A stretch of DNA of 64,000 bases. It comes from Christiangramia sabulilitoris. GTDB taxonomy: Bacteria > Bacteroidota > Bacteroidia > Flavobacteriales > Flavobacteriaceae. A program made the position numbers and the translations under genes. The DNA lies in contig NZ_VHSF01000001.1 of NCBI RefSeq assembly GCF_007050985.1, positions 1,116,001 to 1,180,000 on the forward strand, written 5' to 3'. Every line of letters starts with the position of its first letter. Within the stretch, counting starts at the first letter, position 1. The notes under the pieces are model-generated. The model saw only the letters and a list, made by a program, of their open reading frames with translations, did no database searches and was not told the DNA's origin. This document shows positions 45,958 to 54,485 of the stretch, piece after piece.

Positions 45958-46439
45958 TGAAACTAAAAGTTTTACATATAATTTGTATTACCTGTCTTTG
46001 TGCATTCAATTTAAATGCTCAAAAGCAGACCAGTGGGGTTAACTGGATCACTTTTGAGCAATTGTATGATTCCATCCAGAATAAGCCTAAGAAAGTTTTT
46101 ATAGACTTTTATGCCGACTGGTGCATGCCCTGCAGGAAAATGGATAAGGAGGTTTTCCCTGCTCCGGCTATATCCAAAATTCTCAATGAAGATTATTACG
46201 CAGTAAAAATGAATGTTGAAAGTGCCGATACCATCAGGTTTGGTAACCAGATCTTTGTTAATGAAAGATTGAATCGCAGAAATCCCGTGCATCAAATCGC
46301 TCTATTGATGGCGAGAAGAAAAAACAGGCCATTTTCATTACCGGCAATGGTCATTTTGGATGAAAATTTTGAAGCTAAGGCAAGATATTTTCAATTCCTC
46401 AATACAGACCAACTGCTTGACATACTGCAATCAAACTAA
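45957..46439 (+). CDS. Periplasmic thioredoxin-family protein
   Basis: 160 aa. The signal peptide (MKLKVLHIICITCLCAFNLNAQ) is followed by a thioredoxin domain with active site ADWCMPCRKMDKEVF (CMPC). The start overlaps the receptor stop by one base (TAGTG-type junction, GTG start). A DsbD/TlpA-like reductive role in the periplasm is likely from the signal peptide and motif. Its operon position suggests it keeps a receptor or metal-site thiol in order; this is inference. Confidence 0.82.
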   Translation: MKLKVLHIICITCLCAFNLNAQKQTSGVNWITFEQLYDSIQNKPKKVFIDFYADWCMPCRKMDKEVFPAPAISKILNEDYYAVKMNVESADTIRFGNQIFVNERLNRRNPVHQIALLMARRKNRPFSLPAMVILDENFEAKARYFQFLNTDQLLDILQSN

Positions 46440-46526
46440 TTAAATTGTAAGGGTTCACCGGTTTTTACGGCTATTTCTATATAAACCCTTTCCAATAAAA
46501 AATTAAGCTGTTGATTTTGTTATTAG

Positions 46527-46730
46527 ATCTATGGCGTTTTAATAATCCAGATCACACCTCTGTTTGAAGCTTATATGGACTACTGGTGAAGATCTGCAAA
46601 TCATAACGAACTTTCCTACTCTATCAGTACGGGTGTTCAATTATTGTTCACTAATATGTTGATCTCGATTCTGGCCCTACCCGGGATCTTTATTCAGCAG
46701 TGGACAAACCGAACCCCGTACTCTTTTTAA
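46527..46730 (+). pseudogene. Possible decayed fragment of a membrane-protein gene
   Basis: One frame of 68 codons is interrupted by a single TGA (46587-46589). Before it the frame reads IYGVLIIQITPLFEAYMDYW; after it runs ELSYSISTGVQLLFTN, then a hydrophobic stretch MLISILALPGIFIQQ and a basic end WTNRTPYSF with TAA. It has no start codon of its own and I do not recognise the family. It lies in the 319-nt gap between the thioredoxin and TerB/DnaJ genes, which shows no other content. It may be chance. Confidence 0.25.
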
Positions 46731-46758
46731 GGAAATAACATAGATCTTCCAGGGTAAC

Positions 46759-47493
46759 TTAAAGGCCTCTTTCTTCCTGGATCTGTTCGTATGCTTCCTG
46801 TACCTTGGTAAATTTCTCCTGTGCACCTTTGCGGTAAGCTTCATCCATATGACCTAATTTATCGGGATGGTACTTTTTGGCCATTTTTCGGTATGCCTTT
46901 TTCACTTCAGAATCTGTAGCAGATTTATCTATTTCCAGGATAGTATAGGCAGAGTCTGTATTTTTGAAGAACATGGCTTTAATACTCTCAAAGTCCCGTC
47001 TCCCTATCTGGAGATAACCCGCAATTTCCTGGATCACCTGTGCTTCAGCTTCACTTACATGCCCGTCTGCTTTGGCGATTCCGAAGAGAAAATGAATAAT
47101 TTGTAACCTGGTAGGATATTTGGTTCGTGCAGCAAGATATCTCGCAATATTGGAAGCAGAAACCTGCCTGTTTTTCACCACCTCATTAAAAGTGCGAAAG
47201 GTTGCATTCGCACGCTCTTTTCCATAGGCCTGGATAAAATAAGACCTTACATAATCCAGTTCCTGCTGGGATACATTGCCATCTGCCTTGATAACGATCG
47301 AACTTAGCGACAACAAATTCAATTCAAAATCACCGGGCGAAACACTTTGCTTCTGCCCCCCGACCATCGAATTGAAGATACCACCCGTAGACCGGATATA
47401 GTTATCCAGTAAAGAACCTAAAATAAATCCTAGAATAGCACCGGGAAACCTGAAGTACATATATCCCAGAACTGCGGCAAGCCATTTGATCAT
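46759..47493 (-). CDS. TerB/DnaJ-domain protein (DjlA-like)
   Basis: 244 aa. One N-terminal hydrophobic segment (about 5-28, AAVLGYMYFRFPGAILGFILG), a TerB-like helical domain (about 55-165, LNLLSLSSIVIKADGNVSQQELDY and FLFGIAKADGHVSEAEAQVI) and a C-terminal J domain (about 180-244) with the HPD motif in YHPDKLGHM. This is the DjlA layout: a membrane-anchored DnaK co-chaperone. Single-gene unit with its own promoter. Confidence 0.9.
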   Translation of the reverse strand: MIKWLAAVLGYMYFRFPGAILGFILGSLLDNYIRSTGGIFNSMVGGQKQSVSPGDFELNLLSLSSIVIKADGNVSQQELDYVRSYFIQAYGKERANATFRTFNEVVKNRQVSASNIARYLAARTKYPTRLQIIHFLFGIAKADGHVSEAEAQVIQEIAGYLQIGRRDFESIKAMFFKNTDSAYTILEIDKSATDSEVKKAYRKMAKKYHPDKLGHMDEAYRKGAQEKFTKVQEAYEQIQEERGL

Positions 47494-47513
47494 TGGGCAA
47501 TTTTCTTAAAGCG

Positions 47514-47545
47514 CAAAGATAACATTTTCAATATTTAAATAGCAA
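47514..47545 (-). promoter_or_regulatory. Promoter of the TerB/DnaJ gene
   Basis: Minus-strand TTG (complement of 47543-47545), 21 nt, TATCTTTG (complement of 47514-47521), 20 nt upstream of the ATG. Confidence 0.55.
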
Positions 47546-47632
47546 TCTAAGCTGCTCCGTTCTTATTCGATGCGATAAATTGAACCTATTCGCACATAGT
47601 AATTTGAGATACGCAAGCTGAACTTAATTTGG

Positions 47633-47640
47633 TATCTTTG
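47633..47640 (+). promoter_or_regulatory. -7 box of the bacilliredoxin gene
   Basis: TATCTTTG matches TAnnTTTG, 35 nt upstream of the ATG. The -33 element is not clear. Confidence 0.45.
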
Positions 47641-47675
47641 TGCTTCAATAAAGTTTAATAAAAAAGAAATTATAT

Positions 47676-48086
47676 ATGTATCCAGCAGATTTAGTTAAAC
47701 CAATGAGAGAAGATCTTACTAACATTGGATTTCAAGAATTACATACTGTAGAAGATGTGGAAAAAGCAATGAAACTAGAAGGAACAACTTTAGTAGTTGT
47801 GAACTCTGTTTGTGGATGTGCTGCAGCCAATGCACGTCCCGGAGCCAGAATATCTCTACAGAACGCTAAGAAGCCAGATAACCTGGTAACCGTATTTGCA
47901 GGAGTTGATAAAGAAGCTACTGAAAAAGCAAGAGATATGATGGTGCCATTCCCTCCATCTTCTCCTTCTATGGCATTGTTCAAAGATGGTGAGTTGGTTC
48001 ATATGTTAGAGCGTCACCACATTGAAGGTCGCCCTGCAGAAATGATCGCAGAGAACCTGATTGGAGCTTATAACGAATTTTGCTAA
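47676..48086 (+). CDS. BrxA/BrxB-family bacilliredoxin
   Basis: 136 aa thioredoxin-like protein of the YphP/YqiW family with the atypical CGC motif in VNSVCGCAAANARPG. In Bacilli, bacilliredoxins remove bacillithiol from oxidised proteins; whether this organism makes bacillithiol is not visible in the window. Length and motif are typical. The codon use looks plain and conserved, like a well-expressed gene. It has its own promoter and a strong terminator. Confidence 0.9.
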   Translation: MYPADLVKPMREDLTNIGFQELHTVEDVEKAMKLEGTTLVVVNSVCGCAAANARPGARISLQNAKKPDNLVTVFAGVDKEATEKARDMMVPFPPSSPSMALFKDGELVHMLERHHIEGRPAEMIAENLIGAYNEFC

Positions 48087-48110
48087 TACTTTTTATTTTA
48101 GCACATGAAA

Positions 48111-48135
48111 CCACGCATCCTGCGTGGTTTTTTTA
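48111..48135 (+). terminator. Terminator after the bacilliredoxin gene
   Basis: CCACGCA-TCC-TGCGTGG hairpin followed by TTTTTTTT, 24 nt after the stop. Confidence 0.85.
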
Positions 48136-48179
48136 TTCCTGATAACCTGAAATACTTATTTTTGTATTTTTAAATTAAG

Positions 48180-48911
48180 ATGAAAAAAATTTTATCCTAC
48201 CCCTTATCGGTTGTTTTCTATTTTTTCTTTTTCCTGAGCATGTTCATTTTCCACCCCATCCAGTGGATCTGTCTTAAATTAGGAGGTTACCAGGCTCATA
48301 AAAAAAGTGTCGACATCTTCAATTTCTTTCTATTGAAATGTCTGAATATTCTCGGAACTACCTTTACCATAGATAATGGCCATGATCTTCCTACAGACAG
48401 AACTATTATTTTCGTTTCCAACCACCAGGGAATGTATGATATTCCACCAATAATCTGGTATTTTAGAAAACACCACCCCAAATTTGTGAGTAAGAAAGAA
48501 CTGGGAAAGGGAATTCCAAGTATCTCTTTCAATTTAAGGCATGGTGGATCGGTTTTGATAGACCGTAAAAATCGCCGGGAATCCCTGGTGAAAATGAGTG
48601 AATTCGGTGATTATCTTAGAGAAACGAAGAGATCTGCAGTTATTTTCCCGGAAGGAACCCGCAGCAGAACCGGTGCTCCTAAAGAATTCCGCAGAAACGG
48701 ATTGCTCATGCTGTTCAAGAAAATTCCTGATGCCCTCGTTGTTCCTGTTACCATTAACAACTCGTGGAAACTTTTCAAACACGGTAATTTCCCGATAGAC
48801 CTGGGCGTGAACGTACAGCTTAAAGTTCATGAACCTATAGAGGTTAATTCCATGGATGCAGAAAATCTTATCGCCAGGATAGAACGTACCATAATTGCAG
48901 ATATTAAATAA
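48180..48911 (+). CDS. plsC: 1-acyl-sn-glycerol-3-phosphate acyltransferase
   Basis: 243 aa membrane-associated enzyme that makes phosphatidic acid. An N-terminal hydrophobic stretch (about 5-30) precedes the acyltransferase domain, with motif I NHQGMYD (HX4D), motif II in HGGSVLIDRKNR and motif III FPEGTRS. It is followed 10 nt later by the HD-hydrolase gene, and the two are probably co-transcribed. Confidence 0.9.
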   Translation: MKKILSYPLSVVFYFFFFLSMFIFHPIQWICLKLGGYQAHKKSVDIFNFFLLKCLNILGTTFTIDNGHDLPTDRTIIFVSNHQGMYDIPPIIWYFRKHHPKFVSKKELGKGIPSISFNLRHGGSVLIDRKNRRESLVKMSEFGDYLRETKRSAVIFPEGTRSRTGAPKEFRRNGLLMLFKKIPDALVVPVTINNSWKLFKHGNFPIDLGVNVQLKVHEPIEVNSMDAENLIARIERTIIADIK

Positions 48912-48921
48912 GAATATTTTT

Positions 48922-49575
48922 ATGCCCAATAGTAAGCTTGTTGAAAATACGATCGCGTTTGTAAAAAATACTCTCGAAGGAGCCGAAGGAGGTCACGACT
49001 GGTTTCATATTGAACGGGTCTTTAATAATTCGAGGTTGATCGCCGAAGGTGAAGAATCAAATCTTGAAATCGTGGAATTGGGCGCATTGCTTCATGATAT
49101 AGCAGATTCTAAATTCCATAACGGTGACGAAACGGTAGGACCAAAAGTAGCATCAGATTTTTTAAGATCTCAGGGAGCTTCAGCAGAGATTATAAGTCAT
49201 GTAATTAAAATCATCGAAAATATCTCTTTTAAAGGTGGGAATGAGGACCAGGAATTTACATCTACAGAGCTTGACATTGTACAGGACGCAGACAGGCTCG
49301 ATGCTATAGGCGCCATAGGAATTGCCAGGTGTTTCAATTATGGTGGTTTTAAGGGAAGAGCGCTTTATGATCCTGAAATTGAACCCAACCTAAAAATGAC
49401 CAAAGAAGAATACAAAGCTTCTAATGCTCCAACTATCAATCATTTCTACGAAAAATTATTGCTCCTGAAGGACAGAATGAATACCGAAACCGGCAGGAGG
49501 ATCGCAGCAGACAGACATGCTTATATGGTAGGTTTTCTGGATCAGTTTTTCAATGAATGGAATGGAAGGCGATAA
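48922..49575 (+). CDS. HD-domain phosphohydrolase (YedJ-like)
   Basis: 217 aa from ATG 48922 (MPNSKLVENTIAFVKN); a longer frame from 48895 would overlap plsC and is less likely. The HD-fold metal residues are in GGHDWFHIERV (first His), LLHDIADSKFH (HD pair) and VQDADRLDAIG (second Asp). Substrates of this subgroup are unknown. It follows plsC by 10 nt and is convergent with the DNA-glycosylase gene (2-nt gap). Confidence 0.87.
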   Translation: MPNSKLVENTIAFVKNTLEGAEGGHDWFHIERVFNNSRLIAEGEESNLEIVELGALLHDIADSKFHNGDETVGPKVASDFLRSQGASAEIISHVIKIIENISFKGGNEDQEFTSTELDIVQDADRLDAIGAIGIARCFNYGGFKGRALYDPEIEPNLKMTKEEYKASNAPTINHFYEKLLLLKDRMNTETGRRIAADRHAYMVGFLDQFFNEWNGRR

Positions 49576-49577
49576 TC

Positions 49578-50360
49578 TTATTTGATTTCCTGGCATTCAG
49601 GACAAAAATAGGTGCTTCTACCTCCTATTTTTATCATTTCAATTTTCCCCTTTCCATTAGGGCAGCTTTCTCCTTCAGTTCTATGCGTTCGTAAATATGA
49701 ATCTGGAACCGGAACGCCCTCAGTTTTACATTTAGTGACCGTATCCAATATATTAACCATGTTTTTATACATGTTGTGCAGGTCTTTTTTATCCAGATTT
49801 TCTGATTTTGTTTTGGGATGAATGCCGCTTTGGAACAACATTTCATCAACATATAAATTACCCAGCCCTGCTATAAATGACTGATCTATCAGGGCGGTTT
49901 TCACATTCCCTTTCTTCTTTTCGAATAATTTATGGAAATCGCCTTTTTTAAGTCCGGTAGCATGCGGACCTAAATTCTGTTGATGCTTAAAAGCCGACAT
50001 ACTTTCTGTTAGAAACAGTTTTCCAAATTTACGGGGACAGATAAAAGACAGTTTACCTCCATTATCAAAAGTGAGAGTTAACTGTGCATGTTTATGCGTT
50101 TCATCGTGTTTAAAATAATCCAGTTTGCCGGTCATCCCGAAATGGATTACCAGAAAACCTTTCTTTTTCAATTCCACCAACAGATATTTACCTATCTGGG
50201 AGCTTGATATCAACTCGTTGCCAGAAAGGGTATCTACAAAATCTTTCTTTGGAGACTGGAATATTTTATCTGCTCCCGTTTCTACATTTACTATTTGCTG
50301 GTGCAAACTGGTGGATTCTAAATAGATTTTTTGATAGGCCACCTCTGGTAACTCGGGCAT
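49578..50360 (-). CDS. Fpg/Nei-family DNA glycosylase/AP lyase
   Basis: 260 aa base-excision repair enzyme. The catalytic N-terminus MPELPEVAYQK (Pro after Met, and Glu) and the helix-two-turn-helix region (IAGLGNLYVDEMLFQSGIHP) are intact. The C-terminal zinc finger starts HRTEGESCPNG and ends TYFCPECQ: at the spacing of E. coli Fpg the four ligands should be Cys, but here they are C233, G236, C253 and C256, so one is lost. Substrate preference (8-oxoG or oxidised pyrimidines) cannot be read with certainty. It stands in a single unit upstream of a convergent HD-hydrolase gene. Confidence 0.88.
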   Translation of the reverse strand: MPELPEVAYQKIYLESTSLHQQIVNVETGADKIFQSPKKDFVDTLSGNELISSSQIGKYLLVELKKKGFLVIHFGMTGKLDYFKHDETHKHAQLTLTFDNGGKLSFICPRKFGKLFLTESMSAFKHQQNLGPHATGLKKGDFHKLFEKKKGNVKTALIDQSFIAGLGNLYVDEMLFQSGIHPKTKSENLDKKDLHNMYKNMVNILDTVTKCKTEGVPVPDSYLRTHRTEGESCPNGKGKIEMIKIGGRSTYFCPECQEIK

Positions 50361-50404
50361 AATTTTTTGTTTTTAAGTTACTGAAATATCAGAAAAAACT
50401 AAAA

Positions 50405-51478
50405 TCAAAAAAGTTTCATCTGTCCATCTTTGTACTCTTCGTGCAGTTTACAATTTAACTGAGGCTTTTTCCTGTCTTTCAGGTATAATCTCTTAGCTAG
50501 TTTAAACTGTTGCCGCACCTGATCTGCAAACTGCCCTTCACCTTTCATCCTGGTTCCAAACCTGCTATCGTTCAAACTACCACCGTGGATATTTTCAATT
50601 TGGTGGAGGACGCGTTCTGCACGATCTGGCATGGCTTTTTTGATCCAGTCTGAAAAGATCCCTCCAATTGAACCATTTAATCTTACAATGGTGTAGCCAA
50701 CCCCCAATGCGCCCCGATCTGCAACTTCCTTCACCAATGCCAATATCTCGTGATTATTTATGGAAGGAATAATGGGCGCCATCATCACGCTAACAGGAAT
50801 ATTAGCCGAAGCCAGTTTTTCCACTGTTTCCAGTCTTTTTTTAATCGTCGCTGTCCTGGGCTCCAGGATCCTCCTGGTCTCTTCTTTCAGGGAAGTAATA
50901 GAAATATTCACATGCACCAGATTATCTGCAGCCAGTTCCCTGAGAATATCCATATCTCTCTGGATAAGGGCATTTTTTGTGATCATGCCAACGGGATGCC
51001 TGTATTTTAGAAAGGTTTGTAAAAGGGCCCGGGTTATTTTTAATTCTTTCTCAACTGGCTGGTAGCAATCTGTATTTCCAGAAAGTATTATTGGTAAGGC
51101 TTTCCAGGACCTGCTTTTCAATTTCTTCTCTAAAAGCTCTACTGCATTTCTCTTAACAAGGATCTTTTTTTCAAAATCCAGACCAGCACTATAACCCCAG
51201 AATTCATGCGAATTCCGGGCATAGCAATAGATACAACCATGCTCACAACCCTGGTAAGGATTCAGGGAAAAATCCATGCCCACATCGGGGCTGGTTACTT
51301 TGTTAATAATGCTTTTCGGAAAAGTCTCTATCATTGTGGTCCGGTGGTTTTCTGGTTCTTCTCCCTCTGTAGCACAATAATTTAGAAAATCAGCCCTGAT
51401 TTCATGCCTGTGCTCATCAAACCGATTAGACACATTTTTTTGTGCGCCCCTTCCTTTAATATATTCCTCATTCGACAT
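50405..51478 (-). CDS. PA0069-family radical SAM protein
   Basis: 357 aa. The radical SAM iron-sulphur motif CxxxCxxC is in NPYQGCEHGCIYCYARN (C-EHG-C-IY-C). Downstream are the segments SGNTDCYQPVEKEL and IPVSVMMAPIIPSIN typical of the SplB-like/PA0069 group. The natural reaction of this family is unknown. Single gene; both flanks are short gaps. Confidence 0.85.
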   Translation of the reverse strand: MSNEEYIKGRGAQKNVSNRFDEHRHEIRADFLNYCATEGEEPENHRTTMIETFPKSIINKVTSPDVGMDFSLNPYQGCEHGCIYCYARNSHEFWGYSAGLDFEKKILVKRNAVELLEKKLKSRSWKALPIILSGNTDCYQPVEKELKITRALLQTFLKYRHPVGMITKNALIQRDMDILRELAADNLVHVNISITSLKEETRRILEPRTATIKKRLETVEKLASANIPVSVMMAPIIPSINNHEILALVKEVADRGALGVGYTIVRLNGSIGGIFSDWIKKAMPDRAERVLHQIENIHGGSLNDSRFGTRMKGEGQFADQVRQQFKLAKRLYLKDRKKPQLNCKLHEEYKDGQMKLF

Positions 51479-51539
51479 AAAGACAAAAATATGGAATATT
51501 TCCCAATAAAAGGATTTTATCCAAAGTGCTGAGAAAAGA

Positions 51540-51572
51540 AAAGACCAGAACTCTCTGAGTACTGGTCTTTTT
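51540..51572. terminator. Bidirectional terminator between radical SAM and enoyl-CoA hydratase genes
   Basis: AAGACCAG and CTGGTCTT form an 8- to 9-bp stem with T-runs on both sides. It mainly serves the hydratase transcript (minus). Confidence 0.7.
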
Positions 51573-51590
51573 AAATTTTTGCCTGCCTAT

Positions 51591-51603
51591 CCCGAAATTC
51601 GGG
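51591..51603. repeat. Short CCCGA-AAT-TCGGG palindrome
   Basis: 13-bp palindrome followed by a GTTTAAGCTT tail that resembles the flank of the internal hairpin of the element at 27050-27190. Possibly a fragment of the same repeat family. Confidence 0.35.
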
Positions 51604-51653
51604 GTTTAAGCTTACCTGCTTTAGAAAGCAAAGACCCTGAAAAAAGTGAAGCC

Positions 51654-52436
51654 TTATTTACCCGGGAAATCTGCCTTTCGCTTATTAAGAAATGCAGAAG
51701 TACCTTCTTTGAAATCGTCGGTTCCAAAGGAACGTCCAAAGGCATTAATTTCTACCTCGAAACCGTTAACGCCGTCTTCATAATTTGCATTTATCGCCCT
51801 GATCGCTTCAGAAACCGCTACCGTTGAATTTTTCATGATCTTCCCGGCAATTTTCGCAACGAAATCATGCAGATCGTCCAACTCCACCACATGATTTACC
51901 AGGTTATATTGCAGAGCCTGGTTGGCATCGATCATCCCTGCGGTCATGATCATTTCCATCGCTCGTCCTTTACCCACTAACTGCGGAAGCCGTTGTGTAC
52001 CTCCATACCCCGGGATTACTCCAAGAGAAACTTCCGGAAGACCCATTTTTGCATTATCACTGGCAATCCTGAAGTGCGCTGCCATGGCTAGTTCCAGGCC
52101 ACCACCAAGAGCAAATCCATTAACCGCTGCAATTACCGGCTTGGGAAAATTTGCCACGTAGTTAAATAGTTTTTCCTGACCATCTGCCGCAAGTCTTTTT
52201 CCTTCTTTAGGTGAATAATCTGCAAATTCACTTATATCTGCGCCGGCCACGAAAGCCTTTTCACCGCTTCCGGTTATGATCACGACTTTAACCTCATCAT
52301 TTGTCTTAGCTGCCTTAAAAGCCTCGTGTAGCTCCTGTATGGTCTCCCGGTTGAGGGCATTCAGCTTTTTGGGCCTGTTTATGGTGATGGTTAGAATATG
52401 GTCTTCAATCTCTTCTAAAATGTTTTGATAGCTCAT
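51654..52436 (-). CDS. Enoyl-CoA hydratase/isomerase family protein
   Basis: 260 aa from ATG 52436 (MSYQNILEEIEDHIL); a longer frame from 52493 would overlap the kinase gene and is not favoured. The oxyanion region AAVNGFALGGGLELAMA and the catalytic Glu segments around LPEVSLGVIPGYGGTQRLP are intact, as in crotonase hydratases of fatty-acid or amino-acid oxidation. It begins 4 nt after the kinase stop, so the two are co-transcribed. Confidence 0.92.
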   Translation of the reverse strand: MSYQNILEEIEDHILTITINRPKKLNALNRETIQELHEAFKAAKTNDEVKVVIITGSGEKAFVAGADISEFADYSPKEGKRLAADGQEKLFNYVANFPKPVIAAVNGFALGGGLELAMAAHFRIASDNAKMGLPEVSLGVIPGYGGTQRLPQLVGKGRAMEMIMTAGMIDANQALQYNLVNHVVELDDLHDFVAKIAGKIMKNSTVAVSEAIRAINANYEDGVNGFEVEINAFGRSFGTDDFKEGTSAFLNKRKADFPGK

Positions 52437-52440
52437 AATA

Positions 52441-53895
52441 TTATTTTGGAAATCGTACGTTAAATATAGTTCCTTTATTCTGTTTAGAGACAAAGCTTAT
52501 ACTGCCATTATAGGTCTCTACAATGTTTTTTACCATGGCCAGACCAAGTCCCATTCCGCTGGATTTGGTCGTGAACTTAGGCTCAAATACCTTGGCTTTG
52601 TTCTCGTCTGAAATTCCTGATCCATTGTCTGATACGGATATAAGTACCGTTTCTTCTTCCTCTTCTACCATGACCATGATCCGCGGATCCTCCACATCTT
52701 TCAAAGCCTGGGTTGCATTTTTCACCAGGTTGGTTACTACCCTTATAAGTTGTGTTCGGTCAAACTTAGCCAGGATCTCTTCTTTATCACACTTGAATTC
52801 TATATAATTCTCGTTGAAAATATCGAGCGCAAGTTTTACGATCTTCGGAACATTCAAGACCTCGCTCTGTTGTGCCGGCATTTTTGCGAAATTCGAAAAA
52901 GCCGAAGCAATAGAACTCATGGTATCTATCTGGTTGATCAATGTTTTACTGTATTCATCAACTTTGTATTCAATTTCAGGATCATTCCTGTCAAAATTTC
53001 GCTGAAAACTTTGCACGCTCAGCCGCATGGGAGTCAACGGATTCTTGATCTCATGAGCCACCTGTTTGGCCATTTCGCGCCAGGCTTGTTCCCGTTCACT
53101 GGTAGCCAGTTTCACGGCAGATTCCTCGAGCTCATCGATCATACTGTTATATGCCGAAACCAGTGAATAGATCTCTTCAGTTGCGTTGGACAACTCTATC
53201 TTCTGGTTTCTTTTATCCAGTCTTGTTTGATTGATCTTTTCTGAAACTATCTTCAGGGATTTGGTAATATATTTTGAAAGGAAAAAAGATAAAATGATCG
53301 CGATAAGGAGCATGAATAGGTACACCTCTGCCATACGCACCAGGAAATTGTTGAGATCCCGGTTTAGCAAACTATCATCCTGCAAATAAGGCAAATATAA
53401 TATTGCCAGGGGCTTGAATTTATGATCTGTTATATATGAATAGGAAGATTGGTATTTTTGCCCATTAACCTCTGTCTTTCTAAGGTATCTTTTATTGGCC
53501 GAAAGCATCAGTTTTTCGAGTATATCTGCCGAGATTTTTACCTGGGTGGTATCCTTAAAGAACGATTCATCAGATTTGATGATAAGATTTCCATCAAGGT
53601 CATAGATATGGATCTGCATTTCATGAACCTCGGCCATTTCATCGATCTTATTTCGTTCCTTGAAGATGGGTTCAAGATTTTCTGTATCTACTACATAAGT
53701 AGTGCTAGCCAGAACGAATTTTATGTTTTCAAGGATTGCCTTCTGTTTACGCTCCAGCCTTTCTTCATGATAATTTTCAGCTTCCTGCTTATATTGATAA
53801 ACTGTAACCCCAAAGATAAGGATAGAAGCTCCCAGTACCAGTAAGATCATGGAGATGAAGATCCGGGTTCGTAAGGATAATTTAAGCAGTTTCAT
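52441..53895 (-). CDS. NtrY-like sensor histidine kinase
   Basis: 484 aa. Two membrane segments (about 10-32 and 188-210) frame an extracytoplasmic sensor domain. HAMP-like linker, phosphoacceptor His in MAKQVAHEIKNPLTPMRLS, N box LVKNATQALKD, G1 VSDNGSGISDENKAKVF, G2 SSGMGLGLAMVKN. The sequence fits the NtrY/PilS-like group. No response-regulator gene is adjacent, so its partner is unknown. It is followed by the hydratase gene in the same unit. Confidence 0.9.
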   Translation of the reverse strand: MKLLKLSLRTRIFISMILLVLGASILIFGVTVYQYKQEAENYHEERLERKQKAILENIKFVLASTTYVVDTENLEPIFKERNKIDEMAEVHEMQIHIYDLDGNLIIKSDESFFKDTTQVKISADILEKLMLSANKRYLRKTEVNGQKYQSSYSYITDHKFKPLAILYLPYLQDDSLLNRDLNNFLVRMAEVYLFMLLIAIILSFFLSKYITKSLKIVSEKINQTRLDKRNQKIELSNATEEIYSLVSAYNSMIDELEESAVKLATSEREQAWREMAKQVAHEIKNPLTPMRLSVQSFQRNFDRNDPEIEYKVDEYSKTLINQIDTMSSIASAFSNFAKMPAQQSEVLNVPKIVKLALDIFNENYIEFKCDKEEILAKFDRTQLIRVVTNLVKNATQALKDVEDPRIMVMVEEEEETVLISVSDNGSGISDENKAKVFEPKFTTKSSGMGLGLAMVKNIVETYNGSISFVSKQNKGTIFNVRFPK

Positions 53896-53936
53896 AATTG
53901 GCAGCTTGCCTCAATTGTTACAATTATCGCACCACA

Positions 53937-54485
53937 TCAGGCATCTGGATCTTTAGCGCGGATTCTTTTATAGATTCTTATTCCTAACATCAACATAAGA
54001 GCCAGAACAAAAATACCTGCCACCCCGTAGATCCAGTTGATCGCATCCCTTACGATCACCAGGAAGACTACTGAAAACAAAATTAAAGTAGAACCCTCGT
54101 TCCATAAACGCATCTGGTTTGAGGTCCATTTTATTATATCCTGTTGAAGCTCTTTAAAAATAAGATGACATTTAAAATGATAAGCATATAGCAATACTAC
54201 AAAACCCAGCTTTACATGCATCCAGGATTGTTGTAACCAGTCTGGAACCATCACCAGTAAAGTAATGGCAAAGATACTCGCCAGGATCGCCGAAGGCCAG
54301 GTAATTATAAACCAGAGCCTCCTGGTCATAAGTTTTAGCTGACGAATAAGAATACTCCTCTCAGGCTCTTCTTTCCCGCTGGCCTCGATCTGGTAGATAA
54401 ATAGTCTTGGAATATAGAACAAACCTGCAAACCAGGTGATCACAAAGATGAGATGCAGGGCTTTTATGTAATTGTAATATTCCAT
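53937..54485 (-). CDS. hemJ: HemJ/CopD-family membrane protein, probable protoporphyrinogen IX oxidase
   Basis: 182 aa with four to five hydrophobic helices. The N-terminal segment KALHLIFVITWFAGLFYIPR contains the conserved His and Arg of the HemJ family, which oxidises protoporphyrinogen IX in bacteria without HemG or HemY. The LIFKELQQD region also fits. It overlaps the end of the Asp-box gene (TAATG). Other heme genes (hemH, hemA, hemC, hemD) lie within 10 kb, which supports the role; the CopD name often given to such proteins is less apt. Confidence 0.8.
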   Translation of the reverse strand: MEYYNYIKALHLIFVITWFAGLFYIPRLFIYQIEASGKEEPERSILIRQLKLMTRRLWFIITWPSAILASIFAITLLVMVPDWLQQSWMHVKLGFVVLLYAYHFKCHLIFKELQQDIIKWTSNQMRLWNEGSTLILFSVVFLVIVRDAINWIYGVAGIFVLALMLMLGIRIYKRIRAKDPDA

